Part shown: piece by piece, positions 1 through 7,802 of the stretch
How positions within the stretch are numbered: the stretch's first letter is position 1
How the letters are laid out: every line of letters begins with the position of its first letter
Source of the DNA: UBA830 sp038146925
GTDB taxonomy: Bacteria > Pseudomonadota > Alphaproteobacteria > MPNO01 > UBA830
Length of the DNA stretch: 64,000 nucleotides
Reading direction: 5' to 3'
Assembly (NCBI GenBank): GCA_038146925.1
Contig: JAYQSP010000011.1
Coordinates: 620,001-684,000 of the forward strand
Position numbers and translations under genes: made by a program
Notes under the pieces: generated by a model
What the model was told of the DNA's origin: nothing
Database searches by the model: none
The model's input: the letters and a program-made list of their open reading frames with translations, nothing else

Positions 1-2
1 CC

Positions 3-41
3 CAAGCGGTCGAGATCTCCCGGGTCCTTCAGAACGCCTGA
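3..41 (+). CDS. Possible 3' end of a truncated upstream gene
   Basis: An open frame enters from the left edge and ends at TGA 39-41, giving a tail ending EISRVLQNA. The tail is compatible with the C-terminus of a real protein, but 12 codons cannot identify a family. The next gene starts 64 bases downstream on the same strand. It could equally be chance. Confidence 0.2.
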   Translation, partial: QAVEISRVLQNA

Positions 42-105
42 TTCCGCGTCTTGTGCAACGTCATCGGTCGGGTATAGTCCGAGAGACATAACCAAAGATA
101 CCCAC

Positions 106-978
106 ATGCACTCGAAATCCGCGACGCTCGCCGCCAAAATCCGTGAAACAAACGAATTTATCGTCGCGCCCGGCGTTTACGATATGATCTCTGCCAAGAT
201 GGCGGATCGGGTCGGTTTTCATGCGCTGTATATGACCGGTTCGGGCACAGTTGCGTCCCATCTGGGTCTGCCGGATGCGGGCATCGCAACCTACACCGAC
301 ATGGTATCGCGCGCGGGTCGCGTCGCCGGCGGCACCGAAACGCCGCTGATTGCCGACGCGGATACCGGCTATGGCGGCCCGGTGAACGTGCGCGAAACGG
401 TGCGCGGATACGAAATGGCCGGCGTGTCCGCGATCCAGATCGAGGATCAGGACTTTCCCAAGAAATGCGGTCATCTCTCCGGTCACAAGCTGGTCCCCGC
501 GGAGGACATGGTGACCAAGATTAAGGTGGCGCTGGACAGCCGGTTGTCCGACGACACGCTGATCATCGCGCGGACAGACGCGCGGAAAGCCGTCGGGCGG
601 GACGAAGCGATGAGGCGGTCCGAAATGTACGTCGAAGCGGGCGCCGATATCCTGTTTTATGAAGCGCCGTCCGATATCGACGAAATGCGGGATATCGGGA
701 ACCGGTTCGGAAAAGACATTCCGCTACTGTCCAATATGGTCAACGGCGGAGTTACGCCTGTGATGAAGCCGGAGGAACTAGCGGGGCTGGGTTACCGGAT
801 AGCCATCTTTCCGTCAGCAGGTTTCCTGGCTACCTGCAACGCACTGAACGCTGTTTACGGTTCGCTCAAACGGACCGGCGATGCGGAAGACGGCGGCGTC
901 GATTTGTTCTCGTTCGGCGAGTTCAACGATCTCATGGGCTTCAATGATATCGTCGAGTTCGAAGAGCGCTATAACTAG
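106..978 (+). CDS. Isocitrate lyase/PEP mutase superfamily enzyme (carboxyphosphonoenolpyruvate mutase-like lyase)
   Basis: The 290-residue protein is a single TIM-barrel member of the ICL/PEPM superfamily, which cleaves or rearranges C-C or C-P bonds of 2-hydroxy- or 2-oxo-dicarboxylates with Mg2+. Visible signatures are the substrate-loop GSGT (45-48), the Mg-binding DADTGYGG (84-91) and the active-site KKCGH (119-123), where the Cys favours a lyase such as methylisocitrate lyase, dimethylmalate lyase or oxaloacetate decarboxylase. Length fits the family (about 285-300). There is no citrate-synthase or dehydratase neighbour, so a methylcitrate-cycle role is not supported by context. The ATG at 106 lacks a strong ribosome binding site. 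Its stop overlaps the end of the convergent MAPEG remnant by 4 bases. Confidence 0.85.
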   Translation: MHSKSATLAAKIRETNEFIVAPGVYDMISAKMADRVGFHALYMTGSGTVASHLGLPDAGIATYTDMVSRAGRVAGGTETPLIADADTGYGGPVNVRETVRGYEMAGVSAIQIEDQDFPKKCGHLSGHKLVPAEDMVTKIKVALDSRLSDDTLIIARTDARKAVGRDEAMRRSEMYVEAGADILFYEAPSDIDEMRDIGNRFGKDIPLLSNMVNGGVTPVMKPEELAGLGYRIAIFPSAGFLATCNALNAVYGSLKRTGDAEDGGVDLFSFGEFNDLMGFNDIVEFEERYN

Positions 979-1232
979 ATAACCGCTTTCGCGATTATGT
1001 AGGCGCTCGCCACGACGATCACGGCGAAGGTCGCCAGCATGCCGGCCACGCGGAGCGGGATGTTTCCGTCGTATAGCGCCTTGGCATGCAGCAGACGGCC
1101 CGCAATCAGAACAATGCCGTAGCCGTGGACGAAGTATGCATTCGCACCCAGGACAATTGCCCCGGCGACGAGCAAAAGCAAGATCGGCACGTATTCTGCG
1201 AAATTCGCGTGAGCATGCATGCGGCGAGGAAT
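975..1232 (-). pseudogene. 3' part of a MAPEG-family membrane protein gene, 5' end missing
   Basis: The frame encodes AHANFAEYVP followed by hydrophobic segments and GRLLHAKAL, the pattern of the MAPEG family (YecN/microsomal glutathione transferase-like, four membrane segments, about 130 residues). Here only about 81-85 residues remain, covering the second to fourth membrane segments. The ATG at 1220 lies inside the conserved RAHANFAEYVP motif, so it is not a natural start. Upstream in frame there are only four more sense codons beyond TGG before a TGA. The first helix and the GDGG loop are absent in this frame. I infer a broken gene; a sequencing frameshift is a possible alternative. Confidence 0.6.
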
Positions 1233-1287
1233 CCATCAACGTACCGCCGGCATCGAAAAAAACTGCGCAGGACTTCCGCCCGGGCAT
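1225..1287 (-). pseudogene. Possible 5' fragment of a HAD-superfamily hydrolase
   Basis: From an ATG at 1287 the minus strand reads AVFFDAGGTLMDSS, close to motif I of haloacid-dehalogenase-like phosphatases (FFDxGGTL). The similarity stops after about 21 codons, exactly where the MAPEG remnant begins in another frame. Either a deletion joined the start of one gene to the end of another, or the motif is a coincidence. Confidence 0.35.
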
Positions 1288-1622
1288 CGCGCAACCGCGC
1301 GTTGCCCCCGACGTTACAGGTAATCCAGCTGCCCATGCCGATGGATGGGATCAACTCTCCGCTGCGGGAAAAACGGTCGCAATACGCTCGATCTCGCGGC
1401 GACGCCGGCTGTCGACAATCCCAGCGTGAAGGTGGTGCTGGCCGCGCCGACACGGAATTCCCGGCGGCCTGGGCGGAAAGGAGAGGTCATACGGACGTTT
1501 CGGCTGCATGGGATATGGTTGGGAGATCAGGCGCCTTTCCCCGCACGATCAAGTCCGGGGCATGCAAATGCCTGTGAATGCGAGACATTGGCAGTCGCGC
1601 CGCCTTGCGGCATAGTGGCCGA
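1288..1622. other. Gene-free stretch before mntR
   Basis: About 335 bases with several overlapping open frames on both strands, none with a recognisable motif. Together with the HAD and MAPEG fragments next to it, this looks like degraded coding sequence. I see no terminator, repeat or RNA gene. Confidence 0.3.
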
Positions 1623-2093
1623 ATGCAAGGAAAGCTGAAAATCGACCCGGCCGACGACCGGCCGCCGGTTGCGCCGGTTCTGCCGGAGCCCGACAAGCAG
1701 GCCGATCATCACCGTCAGGTCCGCGCGGCGCGCCAGACGGAGGTGATGGAGGATTACGTCGAGCTGATCGCCGATCTTATCGATTCCACCGGCGAAGCGC
1801 GATCGGTCGATATCGCCAAGCGTCTGGGTGTCACGACGCCGACAGTCGCGCGGATGATCCGCCGTCTGAAGGGCGCCGGATGGATCGAGGCGCGTCCGTA
1901 TCGCGCGATTTTCCTGACCGAGGAAGGGCGCCGGATTGCCGAAGCGTCGCGTCGACGGCATCAGATTGTGGTCGAGTTCCTGACCGCCATCGGCGTCAGC
2001 GAGGAAATAGCCCGGGCGGATGCTGAGGGACTGGAACATCACGTGTCAGAGGAGACGCTTGCCGCGTTTGAAGAATTCCTGAAGTCGATTTGA
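1623..2093 (+). CDS. mntR: Manganese-responsive DtxR/MntR-family transcriptional regulator
   Basis: A 156-residue DtxR-family metalloregulator, expected to bind Mn(II) and repress manganese uptake or control efflux. An unstructured N-terminal stretch of about 40 residues precedes the helix-turn-helix, which reads GEARSVDIAKRLGVTTPTV and then the wing with RLKGAGWIEARPY. The dimerisation/metal domain follows, with HQIVVEFL, GVSEEIARADAEGLEHHVS and Glu/His residues in positions typical of MntR ligands. I chose ATG 1623, because an upstream in-frame ATG (1578) adds residues unlike the family; neither has a good ribosome binding site. No SH3-like C-terminal domain is present, which fits MntR rather than DtxR. 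No mntH or sitABCD gene is in the window. Confidence 0.8.
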   Translation: MQGKLKIDPADDRPPVAPVLPEPDKQADHHRQVRAARQTEVMEDYVELIADLIDSTGEARSVDIAKRLGVTTPTVARMIRRLKGAGWIEARPYRAIFLTEEGRRIAEASRRRHQIVVEFLTAIGVSEEIARADAEGLEHHVSEETLAAFEEFLKSI

Positions 2094-2218
2094 TCGTGGT
2101 CGTTAGCAGCGAATCAAAAAGACGAGCATGTGCTATCTTTCCGTTGTTTCCGGTTCGCGAAATTTCGTCCCCATGATCCCCGATTCCAATATCTCCTGAA
2201 TTCCGCCATTCTCACAGG

Positions 2219-2242
2219 ATATCCACAAGATGTTGTGGATAT
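2219..2242. promoter_or_regulatory. Inverted DnaA-box-like pair overlapping an NrdR-like box
   Basis: ATATCCACA (2219-2227) and TGTGGATAT (2234-2242) face each other, each one base off the DnaA box TTATCCACA. The same palindrome contains CCACAAGATGTTGTGG (2223-2238), which resembles NrdR boxes reported before alphaproteobacterial ribonucleotide reductase genes. It lies about 270 bases before nrdA. The sequence match is direct; the binding is inferred. Confidence 0.55.
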
Positions 2243-2264
2243 TACAGGATTTAGTCGTTTTTTA

Positions 2265-2288
2265 TTGACGGCACCCCAGATGTTGTTG
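2265..2288 (+). promoter_or_regulatory. Possible nrdA promoter region with a second NrdR-like half site
   Basis: TTGACG at 2265-2270 resembles a -35 hexamer. It is followed by CCCCAGATGTTGTTGC (2273-2288), which repeats the core AGATGTTGT of the site at 2228-2236 exactly 50 bases downstream. No convincing -10 hexamer is present at 16-18 bases, so the promoter call is weak; the repeated core is certain. Confidence 0.35.
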
Positions 2289-2319
2289 CACACTCCTACG
2301 TCGCGGCCATCGGGGGAAG

Positions 2320-2343
2320 TTATCCACAGTCGCTTGTGGATAA
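2320..2343. promoter_or_regulatory. Two perfect DnaA boxes in inverted orientation upstream of nrdA
   Basis: TTATCCACA (2320-2328) and TGTGGATAA (2335-2343) are exact consensus DnaA boxes facing each other, inside the 10-base inverted repeat GTTATCCACA/TGTGGATAAC (2319-2344). In E. coli, DnaA binds boxes upstream of nrdAB and modulates its expression with the replication cycle; the same logic is inferred here. It could mark an origin, but no dnaA, dnaN, parA or AT-rich unwinding cluster is nearby. Confidence 0.7.
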
Positions 2344-2508
2344 CCGTTCGGGTCGCGAGGCGGGGCGTACGCAGCGGAAAACGGCCGTTTTCGGGTCGTT
2401 GTCAAACAGCAGCAAAAGCCTGCCGACCGGCGCAGATAACCTGGGGGGTGAATTTGCGCAGGACACGCTAACTGCCCCCTGACGAGTCGTAAAATATGGA
2501 GGTTGGGC

Positions 2509-4392
2509 GTGCTTGATCTGGTGCAGACGGAACATGATCTATTTCAGTCGAAACGCGGTATTTCGGTAAAGATTGATCGTGGTCGTGACGCGAATCTGAC
2601 GGATTTTGGCAAGGCGGTCCTGACCGACCGGTATTTGATGCCCGGCGAAGAATTTCAAGACCTTTTTGCGCGCGTTTCGTGCCATTTTGCGGACGATTCT
2701 GACCACGCCCAGCGCATTTACGACTACATGTCGAATCTCTGGTTTATGCCCTCGACCCCTGTCCTGTCCAATGGAGGGACGGAACGCGGACTGCCGATTT
2801 CCTGCTTTCTGAACGAAGCCACCGACAGCCTCGACGGGATCGTCGAGCTGTGGAATGAGAACGTCTGGCTTGCCTCGCTCGGCGGCGGGATCGGCTCCTA
2901 CTGGGGCAATCTGCGCTCGATCGGCGAGAAAGTCGGCGCCAACGGCAAGACATCCGGCATTATCCCGTTCATTCGCGTCATGGATTCTCTGACCCTTGCG
3001 ATTTCGCAGGGCTCGCTCCGCCGCGGATCGGCAGCGATTTATATTCGCATCGACCATCCGGAAATCGAGGAGTTCATCGAATTGCGCCGTCCCACCGGCG
3101 GCGATCCGAACCGCAAGGCGTTGAACCTGCACCACGGCATCATCATCACCGACGAGTTCATGCGGGCCGTCGAAAACGACGAGGAGTGGGGCCTTAAGAG
3201 CCCGAAAGACCAGGCGGTGATCCGCAAAGTCTCTGCACGCAGCCTGTGGATCCGCATGCTGTCGACCCGGATCGAAACCGGCGAGCCCTATCTGCTCTAT
3301 ATCGATCACGTGAACAAGGCGATTCCGGAACACCACAAACTGGCCGGGCTAGAAGTGAAAATGTCGAACCTCTGCAGCGAAATCACGCTGCCGACCGGTG
3401 TCGACAAGGACGGCGAGCAGCGGACAGCAGTCTGCTGTCTGTCGTCGCTCAACCTCGAAACCTACCTTGAATGGCACGATCACCCGACCTTCGTCGAAGA
3501 CGTGATGCGTTTTCTCGACAACGTCATCCAGGACTTTATCGACCGCGCCCCGGACTCCATGGCCCGCGCCCGGTATTCCGCAATGCGCGAACGCTCCGTC
3601 GGGCTCGGCGTGATGGGGTATCATTCCTTCCTGCAGAGCCAGGGCGTGCCGATGGAATCCGTGATGGCCAAGGTCTGGAACAAGCGGATATTCAAGCAGG
3701 TCAAGGAACAGGCGGATGCGGCTTCGGTCACGCTCGCCGAAGAGCGGGGCCCGTGTCCGGATGCCGCCGAATACGGCATCATGGAGCGGTTCTCGAACAA
3801 GATGGCGATCGCGCCGACGGCGTCGATCTCGATCATCTGCGGCGGCTCGTCGCCGGGCATCGAGCCCAACGCGGCCAACGCCTACACGCATAAAACCCTG
3901 TCGGGATCGTTCAGTGTCCGCAACAAGTTCCTGAAAGCGCTGCTGGCCGAAAAAGGCAAGGACGACGACGACACATGGTCGTCGATTACCGTGAACAACG
4001 GCTCGGTCCAGCATCTGGATTTTCTGTCAGACGACGAAAAAGACGTCTTCAAGACGGCGTTCGAACTGGACCAGCGCTGGCTGATCGACCATGCCGGCGA
4101 CCGGGCGGAATATATCTGCCAGTCGCAGTCGCTGAACGTGTTCCTGCCGGCCGACGTGCACAAGAAGACGCTGCACGACGTACACTGGCGCGCCTGGGAG
4201 AAGGGCGTGAAATCGCTGTATTACTGCCGGTCGCGCTCCGTCGCGCGGGCCGAAAGCCATGCCAGTCTGTCCGTTACGGGGGCAACCGCGAATACGGCGA
4301 CGGCGCCCGCCAACGGCAATATGGAACCGCTGCCTCTGGCCGCATCCGGCGAGAACGAAAACGATTACGAGGAATGCCTGAGCTGTCAGTAA
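2509..4392 (+). CDS. nrdA: Class I ribonucleoside-diphosphate reductase alpha subunit
   Basis: Catalytic subunit that reduces ribonucleoside diphosphates to deoxyribonucleotides with NrdB. I chose GTG 2509 because GGAGG at 2498-2502 is then 6 bases away; the TTG at 2503 abuts it. The 627-residue protein is shorter than E. coli NrdA (761) and begins directly with the core: no N-terminal ATP-cone is visible. Active-site features are Cys near residue 99 (GLPISCFLNE), NLCSEITLP with Cys 289, a further Cys pair near 308 (VCCLSSLNLE), and PTASISIICGGSSPGIEP for the phosphate. The shuttle cysteines are the C-terminal CLSCQ. It lies 67 bases before nrdB and presumably shares the DnaA/NrdR-type upstream control. 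Confidence 0.95.
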   Translation: MLDLVQTEHDLFQSKRGISVKIDRGRDANLTDFGKAVLTDRYLMPGEEFQDLFARVSCHFADDSDHAQRIYDYMSNLWFMPSTPVLSNGGTERGLPISCFLNEATDSLDGIVELWNENVWLASLGGGIGSYWGNLRSIGEKVGANGKTSGIIPFIRVMDSLTLAISQGSLRRGSAAIYIRIDHPEIEEFIELRRPTGGDPNRKALNLHHGIIITDEFMRAVENDEEWGLKSPKDQAVIRKVSARSLWIRMLSTRIETGEPYLLYIDHVNKAIPEHHKLAGLEVKMSNLCSEITLPTGVDKDGEQRTAVCCLSSLNLETYLEWHDHPTFVEDVMRFLDNVIQDFIDRAPDSMARARYSAMRERSVGLGVMGYHSFLQSQGVPMESVMAKVWNKRIFKQVKEQADAASVTLAEERGPCPDAAEYGIMERFSNKMAIAPTASISIICGGSSPGIEPNAANAYTHKTLSGSFSVRNKFLKALLAEKGKDDDDTWSSITVNNGSVQHLDFLSDDEKDVFKTAFELDQRWLIDHAGDRAEYICQSQSLNVFLPADVHKKTLHDVHWRAWEKGVKSLYYCRSRSVARAESHASLSVTGATANTATAPANGNMEPLPLAASGENENDYEECLSCQ

Positions 4393-4459
4393 TCCGGCGG
4401 CTCCGCATGAGCATCCACTTTTCCTCTGCAGGGAAAGGGGTAGGGAGAGAAACACGGCC

Positions 4460-5419
4460 ATGTCGCTACTAGAAGCAAATCCAGTCTACAAACCGTTCAG
4501 CTATCCATGGGCCTATGACGCATGGCTGACCCAGCAGCGCGTTCACTGGCTCCCGGAAGAGGTGCCGCTCGCGGACGACGTCAAGGACTGGCACAACAAG
4601 CTGTCCGCCGAGGAACGCAATCTGCTGACCCAGATTTTCCGCTTCTTCACGCAGTCGGATATCGAAGTAAATAACTGCTACATGAAGCGGTATTCGCAGG
4701 TCTTTCAGCCGAGCGAAGTTCAGATGATGCTGTCGGCTTTCTCGAACATCGAGACCATACACATCGCAGCCTATTCGCATCTGCTCGATACCATCGGGAT
4801 GCCGGAAACCGAATACCAGGCCTTCCTCCACTACAAGGAGATGAAAGACAAGTTCGACTACCTGCAGAAGTTCGACGTCAAAACCAAGGAAAACGTCGCC
4901 CGGACGCTGGCCGTCTTCGGCGCCTTTACTGAAGGGCTGCAGCTCTTTGCCAGCTTCGCGATCCTGATGAACTTCCCGCGCTTCAACAAGATGAAGGGCA
5001 TGGGACAGATCGTGTCCTGGTCGGTGCGCGACGAGAGCCTGCACACGGAATCGATCATCAAGCTGTTCCGGACCTTCGTATCCGAAAACCCGGAAGTCTG
5101 GACCGAGGAGTTCCAGCGTTCGCTCTATGTCATCTGTAACGAAATGGTCGAGCACGAAGACGCGTTTATCGACCTCGCGTTCGAGCTTGGTGGTGTCGAG
5201 GGGCTGAATGGTTCCGAAGTGAAGCAGTATATCCGTTACATTGCCGACCGTAGGCTCACCCAGCTCGGTCTCCAGCCGATCTTCCGCCTGGAAAAAAACC
5301 CGCTGCCGTGGATGGACGAAATGCTCAACGGGATGGAGCACACGAATTTCTTCGAAAACCGGGCCACCGAATATTCCAAGGCCGCCACCCAGGGATCCTG
5401 GGAGGACATCTGGGCCTGA
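4460..5419 (+). CDS. nrdB: Class I ribonucleoside-diphosphate reductase beta (radical) subunit
   Basis: The 319-residue ferritin-like subunit generates the radical used by NrdA. Metal ligands are visible as Glu98 and His101 (IETIH), Glu158 (FTEGLQLF), and Glu192/His195 (RDESLH). The first carboxylate ligand is probably Asp or Glu in SDIEVNN near 67-69. Tyr105, four residues after His101, sits where the radical tyrosine of E. coli NrdB (ETIHxxxY) lies, so a tyrosyl-radical enzyme is expected. No ATP-cone is present. A purine-rich GGGGTAGGGAGAG stands before ATG 4460. A strong terminator follows at 5454. Confidence 0.95.
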   Translation: MSLLEANPVYKPFSYPWAYDAWLTQQRVHWLPEEVPLADDVKDWHNKLSAEERNLLTQIFRFFTQSDIEVNNCYMKRYSQVFQPSEVQMMLSAFSNIETIHIAAYSHLLDTIGMPETEYQAFLHYKEMKDKFDYLQKFDVKTKENVARTLAVFGAFTEGLQLFASFAILMNFPRFNKMKGMGQIVSWSVRDESLHTESIIKLFRTFVSENPEVWTEEFQRSLYVICNEMVEHEDAFIDLAFELGGVEGLNGSEVKQYIRYIADRRLTQLGLQPIFRLEKNPLPWMDEMLNGMEHTNFFENRATEYSKAATQGSWEDIWA

Positions 5420-5453
5420 TTCCGCTACCTACGCTTGTCCCGCGGACAGCAAA

Positions 5454-5486
5454 CCCGACGTCTTTTCGAAGGCGTCGGGTTTTTTT
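5454..5486 (+). terminator. Rho-independent terminator of nrdAB
   Basis: CCCGACG (5454-5460) pairs with CGTCGGG (5473-5479), followed by seven T (5480-5486), 35 bases after the nrdB stop. Stem and T-run are both strong. Confidence 0.9.
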
Positions 5487-5602
5487 AGGACGCAATCTTC
5501 GTGGGCGGTACCGGTCTATTCCCTATCCCTGCCCCCATGGGGATGGTCCCGTTGGTCCCCGGCGGGGGCGGCCGGCGCGCTTCCGCGCGAGCGGATTATG
5601 AT

Positions 5603-6283
5603 TTAGCCGAGATGTTCCGAAAGAAATGAGAGCGTGCGTTCGCGTGCGAGCTTCGCCGCCGATTGATGGTACCTCGCCGGGCGTGTCGCATTATCGAATC
5701 CGTGCGGTGCGCCTTCGTAGATGCACCATTCAGGCTCCGGCCTCATGGTCCGGAACGAATTCACGTCTTCAGGAGGAACTGCCGTGTCCTGATCGCCGAC
5801 ATGGCACAGGACCGGACAGTTTGGAATTTCTTCAGGATAGTCACACATATCCGATCCGTAATAGGCCACGGCGGCGTCGAAACTTGCGCGGCAGGCTGCC
5901 AGCCATGTCACCGTTCCACCGAAGCAAAATCCCAATATCGCGACTTTCAGCCCTGAATTCAGTTTGCGCAGGTAATCTGCCGACGTAGAAACGTCCATCA
6001 TGGTCAGAGAATGATCCGTCCGGGCGGAAAGGTCCTTGCCGGCAGCGCTGCCCGCGTCGTCATACTCGTGGGTTATCGCTGGCGCGAACCTGTCGAAAAG
6101 GGCGGGTGCCAACGCGGCATACCCTGAAATGGCGAAGTCATCGCAAACCGATTTCAGGTAGCGGTTCACACCGTACATTTCCATTCCGACCACGATTCCA
6201 CCGCGCGGCGGCCCCGCAGGAACGGCAAGATAATTCGAGAACTGGTGACCGTCCGGCGCTGTCAGATCTATAAACTGTCCCAT
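5603..6283 (-). CDS. Dienelactone hydrolase-family alpha/beta hydrolase
   Basis: A 226-residue alpha/beta hydrolase of the dienelactone hydrolase family, which opens lactones formed during aromatic ring degradation. The nucleophile elbow is GFCFGG with Cys as nucleophile, the acid is in GDQDTAVPP and the catalytic His in APHGFDN, the triad order of the family. I chose ATG 6283, four bases after the ligB-like stop, over an ATG at 6313 that would overlap that gene by 26 bases. It ends a compact three-gene operon with ligA- and ligB-like genes, so a role in handling a ring-cleavage product is likely. The exact substrate is unknown. Confidence 0.8.
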   Translation of the reverse strand: MGQFIDLTAPDGHQFSNYLAVPAGPPRGGIVVGMEMYGVNRYLKSVCDDFAISGYAALAPALFDRFAPAITHEYDDAGSAAGKDLSARTDHSLTMMDVSTSADYLRKLNSGLKVAILGFCFGGTVTWLAACRASFDAAVAYYGSDMCDYPEEIPNCPVLCHVGDQDTAVPPEDVNSFRTMRPEPEWCIYEGAPHGFDNATRPARYHQSAAKLARERTLSFLSEHLG

Positions 6284-6287
6284 TGGA

Positions 6288-7121
6288 TCACGCCGCGATC
6301 TTCCACTCGGCAAGGCCGCAGCCGATATAGACTTCCGGGATTGCCGCGTAGTCGATCAGGTTGAAACCCTGGCTGCCGGCGGCAGCGTGGCAGATCGCCC
6401 AGTTTCGGACTTCCGCGGCGCCGTTTCCGGTTGTTTTCAGCGCCTTTTCCAGCTCCGTCGACAGTCGGTCGTCATCGGCATTGCTGAACAGATCGATACA
6501 CAGTTCGTCGAACGGCTCGTCGATTTCGCCCATCGTCGGCTCGCCGATGGAATGGCTCAGCCCCCCGGTGCCCAGCATGACGACCCGCAAATCGGAGGGG
6601 AAGTTATCGATCGCCCGGCGCAGCATCTGGCCGAAGGCGACGCAGCGTTGGAGGGTCGGCATCGGCGGTTCCAGATCGTTTACGACGATCGGGACGATTG
6701 GAAGGACTGGATCCAGCCCCATACGCCACAACGGCACGCAGAACCCGTGATCCAGTTTCATCCGGTGCGAGACGGAAGGGTCGAATTGCTCTCCGATCGC
6801 AGTCTTCAGCAGGTGACTGCCCAGTTCGGGGTGACCCGGCAACGTTTCGTGCGGGTAGACCTTCCGCATGAAGGGTTCCGGCGGTCCGTCGTGTTCTTCG
6901 CCGATGCCGATGCAGAACGTCGGCAGGTTGTTGATGAAAAAGTTCACCCAGTGATCCGGCGAAATCATCACGACCGCATCGGGTTTCAATGCCCTGAGGC
7001 GGTTGCCGGTTTCGGCGAAGGCCCTGTCGAGACCGGATTTCGGCCCTTCGGGCAGAGACTCCCAGTCGCGGGCGATTAGGGGGCCGTGAGACGCGGCGAA
7101 AGCGCCGACCAGTTCAGCCAT
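6288..7121 (-). CDS. LigB-like extradiol ring-cleavage dioxygenase, catalytic (beta) subunit
   Basis: A 277-residue class III extradiol dioxygenase related to protocatechuate 4,5-dioxygenase beta. Residues matching the Fe(II) ligands of LigB are His12 (SHGP), His57 (SPDHW) and probably Glu237 (AAEVRNW); matching catalytic histidines are His125 (LDHGFCVP) and His190 (GTGGLSHS). The full set suggests an active enzyme on a catechol carrying an acidic side group, such as protocatechuate, gallate or a methylgallate. It overlaps the small LigA-like gene by 8 bases and is followed by a dienelactone hydrolase-family gene. Substrate is inferred from family and partner, not read. Confidence 0.85.
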   Translation of the reverse strand: MAELVGAFAASHGPLIARDWESLPEGPKSGLDRAFAETGNRLRALKPDAVVMISPDHWVNFFINNLPTFCIGIGEEHDGPPEPFMRKVYPHETLPGHPELGSHLLKTAIGEQFDPSVSHRMKLDHGFCVPLWRMGLDPVLPIVPIVVNDLEPPMPTLQRCVAFGQMLRRAIDNFPSDLRVVMLGTGGLSHSIGEPTMGEIDEPFDELCIDLFSNADDDRLSTELEKALKTTGNGAAEVRNWAICHAAAGSQGFNLIDYAAIPEVYIGCGLAEWKIAA

Positions 7122-7386
7122 GCCGGGCTTCCTTTTCGGGTTTGAGTGCGTGCAGCCGGTCGAGCAGTTCGGGGTCGCTCATGCCGGAAATGCTGAAATA
7201 GAACCGCAACAGATAGGCGTTCACGTGCGGCGCAATCGTAGCGATATCGTTCGTAAATACGGCTTCGCGCATTTCAACGCTGATAGGATACTCTGCCAGA
7301 AAGGCATCCCGGTCTTCGCGCCATCGTTTCATGTTTTCGGGCGACTGAAGGTCGAAGAAGAGCTTGCTGAGCCAGTAATCGGTCAT
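7114..7386 (-). CDS. LigA-like small (alpha) subunit of extradiol dioxygenase
   Basis: A 90-residue helical protein of the protocatechuate 4,5-dioxygenase alpha-subunit (LigA) family, with YWLSKLFFDLQ, FLAEYPI and SGMSDPELLDRLHAL. In this family the small subunit caps the active site of LigB and has no metal of its own. ATG 7386 is chosen; the frame continues upstream to 7554 but those residues are not family-like and run into the divergent gene. The 8-base overlap with the LigB-like gene supports a 1:1 complex. It probably shares a 71-base divergent promoter region with the Lin0512-family gene. Confidence 0.8.
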   Translation of the reverse strand: MTDYWLSKLFFDLQSPENMKRWREDRDAFLAEYPISVEMREAVFTNDIATIAPHVNAYLLRFYFSISGMSDPELLDRLHALKPEKEARHG

Positions 7387-7457
7387 ATCTGCGCCTGTTT
7401 TGCGAAGAACAAGTCTAGTATGCCATTCGGAGACCGCAACCCGTAAAGGAGACGTAC

Positions 7458-7802
7458 ATGACCTGGAAACGCATGGTGCTTGAAATCGGCATGGGGAACG
7501 ATCTGCACGGCAGCGACTATACGAAAGCGGCGATCCGCGCCGTTCAGGATGCAATTCATCACAGCTCGCTGACGCTGATCCGGTCGCTCGGTATTTCGCG
7601 CGAGGAAATGCATGTCGACGTTACGGTGGGCGTTCAGGAGCCCGAACTCGTCGATACCGACAGCGTGGCGGCGACGCTGCCCTATGGGCAGATATCGGTA
7701 AGCGCGGTTTCCGGCGGCCTTGACGTGCCGGATGACGAGGGAGGCGATAAAGCCGTGATTGCGACTGCCGCCATCGTCGTGAGAGTGGATATGGCTGAAT
7801 GA
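7458..7802 (+). CDS. Lin0512-family conserved hypothetical protein
   Basis: A 114-residue protein matching the Lin0512/TIGR02058 family: EIGMGNDLHGSDYTKAAIRAVQDAI is divided between residues 9 and 33, followed by an alternating beta-rich core with VTVGVQEPE and VSGGLDVP. The family has no established biochemical function. AAGGAG sits 7 bases before ATG 7458. It diverges from the ligA-ligB-hydrolase operon with a 71-base gap, so co-regulation is possible, but nothing in the sequence links it to aromatic metabolism. Confidence 0.75.
   Translation: MTWKRMVLEIGMGNDLHGSDYTKAAIRAVQDAIHHSSLTLIRSLGISREEMHVDVTVGVQEPELVDTDSVAATLPYGQISVSAVSGGLDVPDDEGGDKAVIATAAIVVRVDMAE

Noticed and set aside
2319..2344. 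Replication origin based on DnaA boxes
   Set aside because: There is no dnaA, dnaN, gidA or AT-rich unwinding region nearby; location before nrdA fits regulation better.
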